Position numbers and translations under genes: made by a program. The notes beneath the pieces are model-generated. The model saw only the letters and a list, made by a program, of their open reading frames with translations, did no database searches and had not been told where the DNA came from. 64,000 nt of DNA from Pseudomonas oryzae (GTDB taxonomy: Bacteria > Pseudomonadota > Gammaproteobacteria > Pseudomonadales > Pseudomonadaceae), in NCBI RefSeq assembly GCF_900104805.1, contig NZ_LT629751.1, positions 2,895,001-2,959,000 on the forward strand, given 5' to 3'. Positions 63,595-64,000 of the stretch are shown one piece after another (position 1 is the stretch's first letter; every line of letters starts with the position of its first letter).

Positions 63595-64000
63595 CAACCT
63601 GTCGGGCAGGTTCCATCCGTTGTTTTGCTGACCGCCGTGCGACCAGTCGCGGAAATAGAGACAACACGCTCCTGACTGCCGGCGCTGGGACTGAAGCGGC
63701 AGATTCGCAGAGTGGCCTGTGTCGCCCCCACGCCCGAAGGGGTGAAGGCAATGCTCGTCAGGTCGGCTGCTGTGATCTGGTAACCCGCAGCCAACGCTTC
63801 CTGGCGATGGAGAACGGTGCCCTCGGACAAGACAATCCAGCCCTGCTCCCAGGTGCCGCCACAGCTAGTGCCATTACTGGACGCGCAAAGCGTCACACTT
63901 CTGCTGCGTTTTATCGCCTCGCTGCGCGCCAGCTGAGCGCTGGCCGCCAAGCTGTTCGCATAGGAACGCAGCCGACTGCTCAGCGAAAACTCGTTGAAGG
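63594..64000 (-). CDS. FimT/FimU-like type IV pilus minor pilin, C-terminal part (start outside window)
   Basis: The frame is open to the window end and continues upstream; about 135 codons are visible. FSLSSRLRSYANSLAASAQLARSEAIKR is typical of the helix region of GspH/FimT pseudopilins after the prepilin cleavage site, and the rest (CASSNGTSCGGTWEQGWIVL onward) matches a GspH domain with paired cysteines. The protein ends DGTCPTG. It would act in pilus assembly priming. It is immediately upstream of thiO, as in PAO1 (fimT/fimU region). FimT and FimU cannot be told apart from this fragment. Confidence 0.88.
   Translation of the reverse strand, partial: FNEFSLSSRLRSYANSLAASAQLARSEAIKRSRSVTLCASSNGTSCGGTWEQGWIVLSEGTVLHRQEALAAGYQITAADLTSIAFTPSGVGATQATLRICRFSPSAGSQERVVSISATGRTAVSKTTDGTCPTG

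Overview
This 64 kb window is a continuous, gene-dense stretch of a high-GC gammaproteobacterial chromosome, almost certainly a Pseudomonas. The basis is the protein families and lengths (GyrA with Thr83, a 1298-residue PurL, MupP, the PiuA/PiuC/PiuB iron set, SpeC, a fused FruB, AmpD/AmpE, ThiO beside a FimT-like pilin) and a gene order that matches, from memory, several blocks of P. aeruginosa PAO1: about PA3168-3173, PA3735-3770, PA4513-4519, PA3560-3563 and PA4521-4549, joined in a different arrangement. I see no insertion sequence, prophage, integrase of mobile type, CRISPR array or rRNA gene. It is largely core genome; the more unusual material lies between the genes.

Layout. 1-11.2 kb: 5' part of gyrA, then mtnA (minus) divergent from an MTA/SAH deaminase, which together form a methylthioadenosine recycling route through methylthioinosine. 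Next come ubiG-mupP (overlapping), a YciK-like dehydrogenase, a 1160-residue transporter-like hybrid sensor kinase and an MgtC/DUF4010 membrane protein. 11.2-20 kb, minus strand: rmuC, thrC, hom, dsbC, xerD, then the rpsP-rimM-trmD-rplS operon. 20-27 kb: ffh divergent from ypjD and a CorC-type gene; a NUDIX-gamma carbonic anhydrase-DUF1289-purT cluster; an L,D-transpeptidase; a small Nif3/YqfO-like gene. 27.6-41.6 kb: purL divergent from mltF, then tadA, a Tat-exported multicopper oxidase, a DUF445 protein, a ribbon-helix-helix gene followed by guaB-guaA, a DJ-1/PfpI gene and an uncharacterised zinc-ribbon protein.

41.8-64 kb: xseA; the iron block (TonB receptor, PiuC dioxygenase, PiuB flavoreductase) with two Fur-box-like sites; speC, with a candidate leader RNA and terminator upstream; prfC; the fructose PTS operon fruB-fruK-fruA with divergent fruR and a strong FruR operator; tatD; ampD-ampE; nadC; tRNA-Thr(CGT); thiO; and the 3' part of a FimT/FimU-like minor pilin cut by the window end.

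Functional themes are purine synthesis (purT, purL, guaB, guaA), translation and protein targeting (rplS, rpsP, trmD, rimM, ffh, prfC, tadA, tRNA), envelope and peptidoglycan turnover (mupP, mltF, ampD, ampE, L,D-transpeptidase), and iron and fructose acquisition. Four intergenic regions carry related palindromic repeats bounded by GTAGGGT / ACCCTAC. Other non-coding signals worth attention are a paired DnaA-box motif upstream of rmuC, the terminator-ended leader upstream of speC, and a terminator lodged 15 nt upstream of the thiO start codon.
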